DNA from: Sphingopyxis sp.
GTDB taxonomy: Bacteria > Pseudomonadota > Alphaproteobacteria > Sphingomonadales > Sphingomonadaceae
NCBI RefSeq assembly: GCF_019459305.1
Contig: NZ_JAIBES010000140.1
Span: forward strand, 1 to 40,023
Direction: 5' to 3'
Length of the DNA stretch: 40,023 nt
A model generated the notes under the pieces. That model did not search any database and was not told the origin of the DNA. It saw only the letters and a list, made by a program, of their open reading frames with translations. Positions 1 through 8,560 of the stretch are shown one piece after another (the stretch's first letter is position 1; the number at the start of each line of letters is the position of its first letter). Position numbers and translations under genes: made by a program.

Positions 1-95
1 ACCTTTCCGTGCAAAATTGTGCTATGGCCCTTGTGCGCGGGCGACTCCGTGGCGAAGAACGGAACTCCGGCTGCAAGGTCCGTCAGGCCGCCTTT

Positions 96-707
96 TCACA
101 GCCCTGCCGGTTTGGAGCGTCCGCGCACCTTTTCTTTTGGAAGGGTCTCCCACTGGGCGACGAACTGTTCGTACGCCTGCTCGGCGCGGCGGGCGACTTC
201 CATTTCCTGATCGCGCAGAACCTTGATGTTGTACGCGTAAGCCGGGCCAGGCTTGTTCCCCTTCGCCTGCGGTCTGCCAGCCTTGAATTCCATGGTCCTG
301 CGCTTGTTCGCGATGAGCGCGGGTCGCGCCCAGCGATAGTCAGCGTCTTTGGTGAGCAGGTGCCAGCACAGGACCGTCAGCTTGCGCGCGAGGGCGACCG
401 CCGCGATCTGATGGCCGCGCTTTGCTCGGATTCTGACGAAGAAAGCGTGCAGCGGCCCCGGCGTCTTGGCGGCAGCCCAAGCCGCTTCAACCAACATCGC
501 CCGCGCATGGCTTCGACCGACCTTGCTGATGCGTCCGTGATGCGCCGGTACCAGGCCGGACTGACGAACCCGCGGATTAAGCCCGAAATAGCTCACCAAC
601 TTTTGCGGGCTGGAAAAGCGGCCGATGTCGCCAATCGCAGCAATGATTCCCGCTGCTACCGTCAGGTTGATGTCCGTTATCGTCAGCAGGCGGGCAATTC
701 TCGGAAA
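96..707 (-). pseudogene. IS110-family transposase, C-terminal remnant
   Basis: The reverse strand encodes the C-terminal Transposase_20 part of an IS110/IS1111-type transposase: a helix-hairpin-helix-like LLTITDINLTVAAGIIAAIG stretch, then LVSYFGLNPRVRQSG, GRISKVGRSHARAMLVEAAW and a basic tail ending KVRGRSKPAGL before the TGA. The frame stays open upstream of the GTG at 599 to about 707, where similarity stops at PRIARLL. The whole N-terminal RNase-H-like DEDD catalytic domain is missing, since these transposases are usually about 320-400 aa and only about 200 residues remain. It therefore cannot transpose by itself. The break coincides with a sequence at 725-840 that may be another insertion sequence end, so nested insertion is possible. 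Family assignment is by recognised motif text, not by a search. Confidence 0.8.
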
Positions 708-1018
708 AATCCCACAAAAGATACATATTTCAACGTGATTGTGGAACAGCGTCAGAATGGAACCCCACTCTGTCGGAATCTATAACTTTGATTTTTAACC
801 CTAAATTGGCGCATGAAAAGGGTTCCGATAGGCGCCGTTCGAGGCCCCGACCAAACACGGTTTGTTGCGCCAATTCAAGAGGATGGATCGTAGAATGGGA
901 GGGGCCAGCTCCAACGCCGATCCACAATGCTCGAAGAACAAAGTGGGCAACCTGTATCGTTCTGCCAAGGGTTCGAGCGGTATAAGCCCTAGTTTCCAAC
1001 GCGGAGAAAAGCCGCTCT
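708..1018. other. Gene-free stretch with possible IS end
   Basis: No convincing gene is seen between the IS110 remnant and the Fic operator repeats. Around 751-840 there are spaced GGAACCCC and GGGTTCC words, and a piece reading AAATTGGCGCATGAAAAGGG, that recall the repeated termini of IS21-like elements. I could not define both ends or a target duplication, so the mobile-element reading is tentative. The promoter of the Fic gene should lie in the last 100 bases. Confidence 0.3.
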
Positions 1019-1099
1019 AATCTCCGCATAGGATGCGGAGATTAACCCTTCCTTATGCGGAGATTATGCGATACAATCTCCGCATGAGGTGCGGAGATT
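1019..1099. promoter_or_regulatory. Five-copy operator-like repeat before fic
   Basis: AATCTCCGCAT or its complement occurs at 1019-1029, 1033-1043 (inverted), 1055-1065 (inverted), 1075-1085, and as a 10-base copy at 1090-1099 (inverted). The first two copies form a perfect 11-bp inverted repeat with a 3-base loop, and the last two form a second one with a short loop. The fifth copy ends at the base before the Fic ATG and contributes GGAG at 1093-1096, the only Shine-Dalgarno-like bases present. A protein bound here would cover both promoter and start. The Fic protein has a C-terminal winged-helix-like segment that could be the binder (inference). Confidence 0.75.
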
Positions 1100-2209
1100 A
1101 TGACTTACATCTATGAGCTGAAAGACTGGCCAAATTTCCAATGGCGCGATGAAGCCCTTGCCCAGAAGCTGGGCGAGGTCCGTCATCGTCAGGGCCGTCT
1201 TTTGGGCCGCATGGAAGCGCTCGGTTTCCCGCTTCAAGAAGAAGCGGTCCTGCATACACTCACCGAAGACGTTCTGAAATCATCCGAGATTGAGGGTGAG
1301 CAACTCGACAAGGATCAGGTGCGTTCATCGATCGCGCGTCGTCTCGGCCTCGACATTGCGGGCTTAGTTCCCTCTGACCGCAACGTCGAAGGCGTTGTGG
1401 AAATGATGCTTGACGCAACGCAGCGTTTTCAAGAACCTCTCACCGACGAACGCCTGTTCGGATGGCATGCGGCTCTGTTTCCAACCGGGCGAAGCGGCAT
1501 GAACAAGATCACCGTTGGCGGTTGGCGCGACGATTCTACAGGGCCGATGCAAGTCGTTTCCGGCCCGTATGGTCGTGAACGCGTTCACTATGAAGCGCCG
1601 CCCGCCAAAGCGCTCAAGCGTGAAATGAACGCCTTTCTAAAATGGTTTGAAGCCGATCAGGGCATCGATCCCGTTTTGAAGGCGGCAATCGCGCATCTCT
1701 GGTTTGTCACCATCCACCCGCTCGATGATGGCAATGGCCGCACAGCGCGCGCCATCGCTGACATGGCGCTGGCGCGGTCCGAAGGAAGCAATCGACGCTT
1801 CTATTCCATGTCGGCGCAAATTCGCAGGGAGCGAGCGGCCTACTACCGAATGCTGGAGACGACGCAGAAAGGGACGCTGGATATCACGTCCTGGCTATCG
1901 TGGTTCCTCGACTGTTTGGATCGGGCGTTCGACGGCGCCGACGATATCCTCGCATCGGTTATGCAGAAGGCGCGCTTCTGGGAACACCAAGCGGGAACCG
2001 CATTGAACGATCGCCAGCGCGACATGCTCAACCGCCTGCTAAACGGCTTTGAAGGCAAGCTCACCAGCTCCAAATGGGCGAAGATCGCCAAGACATCGCA
2101 AGACACCGCGGCGCGCGACATCGCCGATTTGGTCGCTAAAGGTATCTTGGTTCGCGATGAGGCCGGGGGGCGCAGCACATCTTATTCACTTGCGCAGATC
2201 GAAGCATGA
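1100..2209 (+). CDS. Fic family protein, class II, DUF4172 N-terminus
   Basis: A 369-aa Fic-domain protein, expected to transfer AMP (or another nucleotide) from ATP to a target protein. The N-terminal DUF4172-like region (1-80) carries the inhibitory motif S61-xxx-E65-G66 (SSEIEG), which places it in class II with intramolecular inhibition. The Fic core follows, with the catalytic loop H206-PLDDGNGR-TAR217 complete, so the enzyme should be active when the inhibitory helix moves. The last 100 residues (SSKWAKIAKTSQDTAARDI then LVAKGILVRDEAGGRSTSY) look like a winged helix-turn-helix. The ATG at 1100 abuts the fifth AATCTCCGCAT copy, and I infer autoregulation through that array. The gene overlaps the next one by ATGA. 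No separate antitoxin is visible, as expected for class II. The substrate is unknown. Confidence 0.93.
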   Translation: MTYIYELKDWPNFQWRDEALAQKLGEVRHRQGRLLGRMEALGFPLQEEAVLHTLTEDVLKSSEIEGEQLDKDQVRSSIARRLGLDIAGLVPSDRNVEGVVEMMLDATQRFQEPLTDERLFGWHAALFPTGRSGMNKITVGGWRDDSTGPMQVVSGPYGRERVHYEAPPAKALKREMNAFLKWFEADQGIDPVLKAAIAHLWFVTIHPLDDGNGRTARAIADMALARSEGSNRRFYSMSAQIRRERAAYYRMLETTQKGTLDITSWLSWFLDCLDRAFDGADDILASVMQKARFWEHQAGTALNDRQRDMLNRLLNGFEGKLTSSKWAKIAKTSQDTAARDIADLVAKGILVRDEAGGRSTSYSLAQIEA

Positions 2210-2436
2210 CGGACTGGCTGGATGTTCTAAACCCGCGTGAGTGGGCGACGGTCACTTGGATCGCGATTGCGCTATTCGCCGGCATCCGCTTTGCCGGATT
2301 CGGCGGCGGAATGATCCGCATCGTCAAAGCCCCGCTCCAGCCCAAGCTGATTGCGGTGTTCGGCACTGCGACCGCCTACAGCGCGCTCTGCGTTTGGGGG
2401 CTTTCTGAACTTGGCTGGTGGATGTTGCCAATTTGA
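2206..2436 (+). CDS. Small two-span membrane protein coupled to fic
   Basis: A 76-aa protein whose ATG overlaps the fic stop (ATGA, 2206-2209), which implies translational coupling. Two hydrophobic segments are visible, roughly residues 14-30 (ATVTWIAIALFAGIRFAGF) and 46-72 (KLIAVFGTATAYSALCVWG onward), joined by a short basic loop with K and R, so a two-pass inner-membrane protein is likely. I recognise no family. The coupling suggests that it works with Fic, as a membrane anchor, target or immunity-like partner, but this is inference. It ends 51 bases before the convergent acyl-CoA synthetase gene. A hydrophobic reading continues in another frame just after the stop, so a frameshifted longer ancestor cannot be excluded. 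Confidence 0.6.
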   Translation: MTDWLDVLNPREWATVTWIAIALFAGIRFAGFGGGMIRIVKAPLQPKLIAVFGTATAYSALCVWGLSELGWWMLPI

Positions 2437-2487
2437 AATCCACGATCATCTGGACGTTCACGTTCGCGTTCCCAAATACCGCCAAAA

Positions 2488-4191
2488 TTACAGCCGCCCT
2501 TCGTTGAAGAGTTTTGCCACCTCGACGCGCCGAATCTTGTCGCTGGGCGTGCGAGGCAGATCGTCGCGATCAACAAAGCGAAAGATTTTTGGGATTTTGA
2601 ACGCCGAGAGCAGCGGTCGCAGCCGTTGTTTGATCGATGGTTCATCGATGTCAGAGGATCGGTCTTTAACGATTGCTGCGGCGACGATTTGCCCGGCTTT
2701 TGCGTCCGAGACCGGAAAAACGGCGGATTCGATGATTCCCTCAATAGATCGCAGCGCGAATTCGACCTCTTCGGGCGATACATTGGCGCCCGATGTCTTA
2801 ATCATTCCGCCGAGGCGATGGTGAAACCAGATCCTGCATTCGCCATCCATCGTGCATTCGTCGCCCGTGGGATAGAAGCCGTCGACAGTAAATGTTTCGT
2901 TTCGAAGCCTCTTGTAGAAGCGATCCATTACCCAGATGCCGCGAACCTGCAGCTCGCCCGGTGTGCCGTTCGCGCAGATCGCACCCGTGTCGGGATCCAC
3001 GATGCGAAACTCCATACCCTCAAGCGGTGGACCCATCGTTCCGTCAAGTCCGTCAGGAAGCTCGCCAGCATACCAATAGCCACTGTGCGGGCCGATCGTT
3101 TCGGTCATCCCGATGGCGGCGGCATAACGCGATGCAGGCTTGCCTTCGGCTTGACAAAAAAACGGCCACTGCGAGGTATTCTGGATGCGAAGGCTAGCGA
3201 AATCGTCAGGACGGAAATCGGGTAGCTGAGTGATCGATCCAAGCAGTCCGGGCGTTCCACCGATCTGAGTGATGTTATGGCGCCGGACAGCGTCGAGCGT
3301 CGCACGCGGACTGTGATCATCCTCCAGGATGATTGATGCGCCAGCGTCGAGCGCGACGGTCATCCCGATCCACCCGCCAATCCAGAAAAAGGGATTGGAA
3401 ATCAGCATCCGGTCATCGGGCCCAGTGCCGAGCGGAATGATCGTCTTCATCCGTGCCAGCCGGTCGATCTTGTCGACCAGCGCCGCGTGAATATGGATCA
3501 CCGCCTTGGGATTTGCTGTGCTTCCTGACGTGTACATTAGGAGCGCATCGTCGCTTGGTGCCACAGTGGTTTCGACCGCCGCCAGCATCGCGTCACCAAA
3601 ATCGACTGCGCCTGCCGCAAGCGCCGCGAGGTCGCCGTCGCTCCAATCAGGTGCCGCGCCGTTGAAGAAAATACGCCGCAGATAAGGGCAATCCGGATCG
3701 AGGATAGGTGAACCGTTTTGCCGTTTGACGAGCGCCGGAAATGCTTCGACGAGCTTTGCGACATAATCGTGGCCAAGGTAAGTGTTAGCAGTCAGAAGCA
3801 CCGCGCAATCGGCATGTTGAACAGCGTAGCGAAGTTCGCCGGGCGACGCGAACGTGCTGAGCGCAACCGCAATCCCCCCGATTCGCGACACGGCAAGCCA
3901 CGCCGCGATCCATTCGGCGCCGTTCGGCAGCATGATTCCGACGCGCGCGCCCTTGCCGAGTCCAAGTGCTAGCAAACCGCGCGCGAGCGCCGCCGATTGC
4001 GCGTCGAGATCGCTATAATGTGTCTCGCGAGCATCAGTGATCACCGCGATGCGATCCCCGTGCCGATCGGCGACGCCGCGCCACCATTGCGTGAGCGACG
4101 TGGGAGGAAGCGGATCAAAGCTGACGGGGCGCTCGATCGGCTGCAGGGGAATCGTGTAATCCTGTGCAGCGATGGACGCTTGTCGGTTCAT
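2488..4191 (-). CDS. Acyl-CoA synthetase (AMP-forming)
   Basis: A 567-aa ANL-superfamily ligase that should activate a carboxylic acid to its CoA thioester through an acyl-adenylate. The phosphate-binding loop is Y220-TSGSTANPK-229, a variant of the usual TSGTTGxPK with Ala-Asn where Gly is common. The hinge/A8 region reads FHHRLGGMIKTSGANVSPEE, and the C-terminal catalytic lysine is K552 in PRTPSDKIRR. The IGMTET adenine-binding motif is present. It is the last gene of a leftward run (dioxygenase, SDR, two acyl-CoA dehydrogenases, ligase), 13 bases after the preceding gene, with GGAG before the ATG. The context suggests it loads the substrate for the neighbouring dehydrogenases. The chain type cannot be read from sequence; the WFFC-type pocket and neighbours argue against a housekeeping long-chain FadD. 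Confidence 0.9.
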   Translation of the reverse strand: MNRQASIAAQDYTIPLQPIERPVSFDPLPPTSLTQWWRGVADRHGDRIAVITDARETHYSDLDAQSAALARGLLALGLGKGARVGIMLPNGAEWIAAWLAVSRIGGIAVALSTFASPGELRYAVQHADCAVLLTANTYLGHDYVAKLVEAFPALVKRQNGSPILDPDCPYLRRIFFNGAAPDWSDGDLAALAAGAVDFGDAMLAAVETTVAPSDDALLMYTSGSTANPKAVIHIHAALVDKIDRLARMKTIIPLGTGPDDRMLISNPFFWIGGWIGMTVALDAGASIILEDDHSPRATLDAVRRHNITQIGGTPGLLGSITQLPDFRPDDFASLRIQNTSQWPFFCQAEGKPASRYAAAIGMTETIGPHSGYWYAGELPDGLDGTMGPPLEGMEFRIVDPDTGAICANGTPGELQVRGIWVMDRFYKRLRNETFTVDGFYPTGDECTMDGECRIWFHHRLGGMIKTSGANVSPEEVEFALRSIEGIIESAVFPVSDAKAGQIVAAAIVKDRSSDIDEPSIKQRLRPLLSAFKIPKIFRFVDRDDLPRTPSDKIRRVEVAKLFNEGRL

Positions 4192-4204
4192 GACATTTCT
4201 CCGC

Positions 4205-5296
4205 TCACGCCAGCCGGGCGATCATTTCCAGATGAGCGCGCCTATCGCCGTACAAATTCTCCCACAGTTTGGCGCGCCGCGTAAACAGTTGCAGATCATA
4301 ATCCTCCATGAAACCGATCCCGGCGTGGACTTCGTGCGAGGCAAAGGTCATTGCGCCAGCCGCGCGACAGGCCTCGGCCTTCGCCAGGGAGGCGCGGAGC
4401 AGGAAATCCTCTTCGCCTTCGCGGCTGGCGGCATGCAATGCGAACAGCGACGTATGCCTATAGTGTAATGCGATGTCGGTGCAGAGATATTGTATGGCTT
4501 GATATTTTCCGATCGGCACGCCGAACTGCGACCGCTCTTTGGCATAATTAACAGTAAATTCGAGAATGCGTTCGCCTGCCCCCGCTACTTCGGCGGCAAG
4601 CAGGATCGCGGCGCGCGCGATCACTTCATTGAATTCGGCCGTTATGTCTCTGCCGCCGCCGATCCTAGCCAACTCTCCAACGAGAAGATCGACGTCGACG
4701 CGGTATAGCGGCGTGCGCGCGATGTTCGGGAGCGACGTGATCGTCACGCCAGGCTGTGTCGCCTCAACGAGAAACAGCGCCAGCCGTCCACCGTCCCTTG
4801 CCGCCACCAGAAGGTGAGAGGCTTGGCCTGCGAAACGAACGTACATTTTTCTGCCCCGAAGGCGTCCGCCGTCGATAGTCAGGTGGACGTCGTCGGCGCA
4901 GTGACCGCCGTTCTCTTCGAACAGCGCAGGTGCGACGACCGTGTCGCCCGCGGCGATGGCCGCTAGCGTCGCGTGATCCGCGTCGCGGCCGGCCGCTGCG
5001 ATCAGCCCCCCCGCGACCACCACTGATTCCAGATGCGGCACATCGACGAGTTGGCGGCCCATTTCCAGATAAAAGGCGTAGAAATCGCTGAGCGAGCAGG
5101 CGAAGCCGCCGCACGCCTCGGGCAATCCCATACCGAGCCAGCCGAGGTCGGCCATTTCGCGCCAGATTGCCTCGGAAAAATCACCCTTCGTTGTACGCTC
5201 GCGCAATTTAGTGAGCGGCAGTTTGGCACCGAAAAATTCGCGCGCGCTGTCGCGCAGCATCGTCTGGGTGTCGTTGAATGAAAGATCGATCGCCAT
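4205..5296 (-). CDS. Acyl-CoA dehydrogenase, partner (beta-type) subunit
   Basis: A 363-aa acyl-CoA dehydrogenase fold protein. The N-terminal helical domain begins MAIDLSFNDTQTMLRDSARE, and the C-terminal domain contains YAKERSQFGVPIGKYQAIQ, the usual dimer/FAD contact, and ends with GFMEDYDLQLFTRRAK. The helix that carries the catalytic Glu in isovaleryl-type enzymes reads EFNEVIARAAILLAAE here, with no Glu at the expected place. This suggests a non-catalytic partner of the upstream 398-aa subunit, as in FadE27/FadE29-type proteins. I chose the ATG at 5296 because AGGAAAC lies 8 bases upstream; a TTG at 5323 overlapping the previous stop is the alternative. Membrane or soluble heterotetramer formation is inferred from gene adjacency and residue pattern. 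Confidence 0.88.
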   Translation of the reverse strand: MAIDLSFNDTQTMLRDSAREFFGAKLPLTKLRERTTKGDFSEAIWREMADLGWLGMGLPEACGGFACSLSDFYAFYLEMGRQLVDVPHLESVVVAGGLIAAAGRDADHATLAAIAAGDTVVAPALFEENGGHCADDVHLTIDGGRLRGRKMYVRFAGQASHLLVAARDGGRLALFLVEATQPGVTITSLPNIARTPLYRVDVDLLVGELARIGGGRDITAEFNEVIARAAILLAAEVAGAGERILEFTVNYAKERSQFGVPIGKYQAIQYLCTDIALHYRHTSLFALHAASREGEEDFLLRASLAKAEACRAAGAMTFASHEVHAGIGFMEDYDLQLFTRRAKLWENLYGDRRAHLEMIARLA

Positions 5297-5319
5297 GCCC
5301 TGTTTCCTGTCAATCGCGC

Positions 5320-6516
5320 TCAACGCGGCAGCCCGAGACCGCGCGTGGCCATCGTCATCCGCTTGAGCTGGGCCGTGCCACCCGCATGATTGCCGAAAGA
5401 GGCGCGGAAATAATGTTCAAAGTGCCCGTTGCACAGGGCGTCGGGCCCTTCAGCGACCATCGCTTGCGGGCCGAGAATATCCATGTAGGTCTGGCAGAAA
5501 TCCGGCCAGAATTCCTTGAACCAGCCGAGATTCATGATTGGAGATACGGGGTTTGACGCATGCCAGTCGAGTTGGGTCGACTGCGCATAGTTTTCTTTCG
5601 CGTGCAGCTTCAGCAGTTCGACGCCAGAATACAGCTCGGCCAGCTGAAGCCGCACTACCGGGTCCTGATCCAGCGGCGCGCCGTGACGTTGTGTTTCTGC
5701 GCAATAGCCGCGGAGCAACTTTAGCTGGCGCTCGATGCGCATCTGCCAGATGTCGGGCGGCGTCCCCGCCACCAGCTTTTCGCCGCCTTGCCCAAACCAG
5801 ATTTCGGTCCATGCCTGTCCTTCGGTGCCCAGCAAAGCGTCCGCTGGGAGGCGAACATTGTCGAAAAAAGTCTGGTTCTGCTGTCCGTCGGCCATGTTTT
5901 CCAGCGGCAGCAAGGTTACGCCGGGCAGGTCGAGCGAGAGGATGAAGCAGCTGATACCCGCATGTCGCTGCACCCCGACCTCGGTGCGCGCGAGAACCAT
6001 CATCCACTGGCACATGTGTGCCGCAGTGCCGAGTGTCTTCTGGCCGTTGAGTATCCAGCCGTCGCCATCGCGGCGGGCGGTGGTCGTCAGAGCCGCCAGG
6101 TCGGAGCCGGCTCCGGGCTCCGAATAGCCTTCTCCCCACAGAGTGGTGCACTCGGCAATGCCTTTGAGATGCTGTTTTTTCTGCTCGGGTGTGCCGTGGC
6201 GCAGCAACGCGGTAGCGACCGCCAGACCGATGACCGGATAATTTGGCGCCGCGTAAGTGCAGAATTCTTCCTGCAAAATATAGCGCTCGATCGCCGATCT
6301 TCCCTGACCGTAATAAGCTGCCGGCCAAGTAAGCGCGGTCCATCCCTTGCGTCCGACGGCCTGCCAGAAGTCGATACACTTGGCCCAGCGCTCGGGCGAT
6401 TCATCATAGTCGTAGTCAAAGTAGAATCCACCGGGGATTGTCTCCTCAAGAAACTGGCGCGCCTCGTTGCGCCAGCCCCGCAGTTCTGCGGTATCGTCGG
6501 GAACGAAATCTACCAT
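5320..6516 (-). CDS. Acyl-CoA dehydrogenase, catalytic (alpha-type) subunit
   Basis: A 398-aa FAD-dependent acyl-CoA dehydrogenase introducing an alpha,beta double bond. The family signature is YSEPGAGSDLAALTT at 131-145 (GEGYSEPGAGSD). The MCAD-position glutamate is absent, as the C-terminal motif is NHAGGTAQLKR with Gly. E246 in GQGGEKLVAG instead sits where isovaleryl-CoA dehydrogenase and the FadE26/ChsE4 type carry the base. Together with the next gene, which lacks this Glu, it fits an alpha2beta2 enzyme of the kind known for steroid side-chain beta-oxidation. The downstream gene starts within or just after this stop. Transcription is leftward, after the SDR gene, with a 56-base gap. The substrate is unknown; a bulky or branched acyl-CoA is my inference. 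Confidence 0.9.
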   Translation of the reverse strand: MVDFVPDDTAELRGWRNEARQFLEETIPGGFYFDYDYDESPERWAKCIDFWQAVGRKGWTALTWPAAYYGQGRSAIERYILQEEFCTYAAPNYPVIGLAVATALLRHGTPEQKKQHLKGIAECTTLWGEGYSEPGAGSDLAALTTTARRDGDGWILNGQKTLGTAAHMCQWMMVLARTEVGVQRHAGISCFILSLDLPGVTLLPLENMADGQQNQTFFDNVRLPADALLGTEGQAWTEIWFGQGGEKLVAGTPPDIWQMRIERQLKLLRGYCAETQRHGAPLDQDPVVRLQLAELYSGVELLKLHAKENYAQSTQLDWHASNPVSPIMNLGWFKEFWPDFCQTYMDILGPQAMVAEGPDALCNGHFEHYFRASFGNHAGGTAQLKRMTMATRGLGLPR

Positions 6517-6572
6517 GTTAGCACCTTGAATAAGTTAGGGGGGAGGTTGGGAGAGGGCACGTGCGACATCGG

Positions 6573-7688
6573 TTAGCGACCCCGGTGATCGGGTGCGAGG
6601 GTCGGCTCGCGCGGATGGGGATAGGGGTGGATGACCTCCGGTTCGTGCTGTGCATCATCGAGTGAGAAAATGAGTTCGTCGAGCGCGGCCTTGACCCGAT
6701 CTTCCAGGGCATAGTCGAACACATCGGAGCCTCCTGCGACTGTGTCGGGGTCGAGGCGCGCGGCGTGCCATTTCAGCGACCGGGCGAGGGCGTCTGCCGG
6801 ACGCATCTGGTCGTGGAAGCCGAGCAACGCGCGCGCCTTGGAAATATCGACCATGCCGTGCTGGCTCGCCGTTCCGCCCAGCGGCAACAGATGGGCAGCC
6901 GCCCAGTTGAGCTGCGGTGGCAACGCAATGATCCGCATGTCGCTTTCGATCAGCGCCAGCGCGAGTTCGACCCAGCCTGCAAGCGTATATTGTTGCTCGT
7001 CGGCGACGTTAAAGGCGTGACCCTGCGCGACTGGACTATCGAGCGCTTCGAGCACGCACCAGGCGGCATTCTCGGCACTGCAGCGCGTAATGACGCCGAG
7101 TCCGGCATCGGGTAGAAGCACGAAGCGTCGATCGTCGCGTGCGCGATGCAGCAGCGAAGCCTCCAGTCCACCGATCGACCGTGGTCCGTATATCTGCGGA
7201 TAGCGAATGACCGCCGCCGAATAGCTACCGCGGGCATGTGCATCGAAGACCGCATCTTCGGCCTCGATCATTTTTGCTGCAAACTTTGCCGCCATTGAAT
7301 TGCGCATCTGCGCGGGGTCGACACGCGGCCCCTCTTCACGCTGAAGCAGCGGCATGCCGCGCGGATGTTCGGCATCGGGATCGAGATAACCAGGGTAGAT
7401 CGGGATGCCGCCGAGAGCGACGAGCCGGTCGCAACGACCCTCAAAAAGTGGCGCGAGTTGGGCAACACGGCCGTAACCCAACACGACCGCGTCGAAGCAT
7501 TCGGTGCCAAGCGCGTCGGAGACCGATGTGCCAAAGTGGGGATCGGCGTGGATGTGGCGGAACGACGCGATGTCTGGGGCTTCGTGAACGCCGCGATGCA
7601 ATATCGTGAGGTCGTACCCACGCTCGTGCAGCCCGAGCGCAATCGGTACGCCCGTAGCGCCGCTCCCTCCGATCAGCAAAGCTTTCAT
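6573..7688 (-). CDS. Atypical NAD-dependent epimerase/SDR-like protein
   Basis: A 371-aa extended short-chain dehydrogenase-like protein. The N-terminus MKALLIGGSGATGVPIAL has the G7xxG10xxG13 dinucleotide-binding loop followed by a long Rossmann region. RYPQIYGPRSIGGLE and FNVADEQQYTLAGWVELA are typical of NAD-dependent epimerases and 3beta-HSD-like proteins. The Tyr-xxx-Lys active-site pair is not visible: the equivalent helix reads NSMAAKFAAKMIEAEDAVF, with no Tyr four residues before a Lys. It may therefore be an atypical SDR with altered chemistry, or may bind cofactor for another role. It is co-directional with the dioxygenase upstream (11-base gap) and the acyl-CoA dehydrogenases downstream, so it probably acts on the same compound. 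Confidence 0.8.
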   Translation of the reverse strand: MKALLIGGSGATGVPIALGLHERGYDLTILHRGVHEAPDIASFRHIHADPHFGTSVSDALGTECFDAVVLGYGRVAQLAPLFEGRCDRLVALGGIPIYPGYLDPDAEHPRGMPLLQREEGPRVDPAQMRNSMAAKFAAKMIEAEDAVFDAHARGSYSAAVIRYPQIYGPRSIGGLEASLLHRARDDRRFVLLPDAGLGVITRCSAENAAWCVLEALDSPVAQGHAFNVADEQQYTLAGWVELALALIESDMRIIALPPQLNWAAAHLLPLGGTASQHGMVDISKARALLGFHDQMRPADALARSLKWHAARLDPDTVAGGSDVFDYALEDRVKAALDELIFSLDDAQHEPEVIHPYPHPREPTLAPDHRGR

Positions 7689-7699
7689 TTACGAAATCC

Positions 7700-8560
7700 T
7701 TAGGCCGCCCGCCCATGCATCATGTCGTGACGGTCACGAGCACCGAGCCTTTGTTCAGGGACGGGCCGCAGCTGGTGGAAGAAGCCCTTGTCGGCTGCAT
7801 GCCACAGCGGTTCTCCGGCTTCGATGACCTCCTCCAGTCCGGGGAACGTAGGTGCATGGCCTTCAGGGCGCGGACAGAAGCGCGCTTCGGGGCCAAATAC
7901 GTTGAGCGTAACCGTCCGCCGCTGCTGTCCATTCACCATTGGCGCGCCGCCGTGCAGTAACTGGGGGTGAATGAAGAGGACGTCGCCGGGGTCAGTTTCG
8001 AAAGAGACGATTTCCCAATCGCCGCGATCCGCCTCGATATCAGGAACCGGGGGGTTGCCGACGTCGAAGAAACCCTCGGTCGGCTTTTTGGGATTGACCG
8101 GATTGTACATCGGACCGCGATGGCTACGCGGCACGACCTCCAGCGCCATGTTGGCGGGCAGAGGATCAAGGCTGATCCATGCGCCGGTGACCTGATCGGT
8201 ATAGTCCATCACATAATATGGAATATCCTGATGCCATCCCGTCCGGACTGCCTCGCCTTCCTTAAAGAAAATCTGGTCATAATAAAGCCACACCCGGTCT
8301 GCTTCCATGAGCTCGGCCATCGCGTCGACGATTGGCGAGTCATAAAGCACGTCCTGCATTTCTTGGATCACCGAGAAGTTGCTGTTGTCAGTAAAGAAAC
8401 GACCGCCCTTGCGCTGATATTCCCCTGCCCACGGGCTCGGGTTGTCCAGATTTTTCTGAAAGGCCGTCTCTAGCAGACGGAGCCAGTTTGCGGTCAGGAG
8501 CTTGGGCGCAAACATGTATCCCTGCGCGCGATATGTTTCGATCTGGTCGCTGCTGAACAT
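7700..8560 (-). CDS. Phytanoyl-CoA dioxygenase (PhyH) family protein
   Basis: A 286-aa Fe(II)/2-oxoglutarate-dependent hydroxylase of the PhyH family. The metal triad is H110-x-D112 (GWHQDIPYY) and H203 (PQLLHGGAPM), and the 2-oxoglutarate-binding arginine is R214 or R215 (NGQQRRTVTL). All ligands are intact. The length is normal for the family. It is the first gene of the leftward catabolic run and starts opposite the TonB receptor across a 200-base shared control region. It may hydroxylate the imported substrate or its CoA ester, allowing alpha-oxidation-like bypass of a branch, as in phytanic acid catabolism; the actual substrate is unknown. The ATG at 8560 is the only sensible start. Confidence 0.9.
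   Translation of the reverse strand: MFSSDQIETYRAQGYMFAPKLLTANWLRLLETAFQKNLDNPSPWAGEYQRKGGRFFTDNSNFSVIQEMQDVLYDSPIVDAMAELMEADRVWLYYDQIFFKEGEAVRTGWHQDIPYYVMDYTDQVTGAWISLDPLPANMALEVVPRSHRGPMYNPVNPKKPTEGFFDVGNPPVPDIEADRGDWEIVSFETDPGDVLFIHPQLLHGGAPMVNGQQRRTVTLNVFGPEARFCPRPEGHAPTFPGLEEVIEAGEPLWHAADKGFFHQLRPVPEQRLGARDRHDMMHGRAA

Noticed and set aside
9..785. 258-codon open frame on the plus strand at the window start
   Set aside because: It is antisense to the IS110 transposase remnant, whose motifs are certain.
1019..1099. CRISPR-like array
   Set aside because: The words are only 10-11 bases, alternate in orientation, and have uneven short spacing, which fits operators rather than CRISPR repeats.
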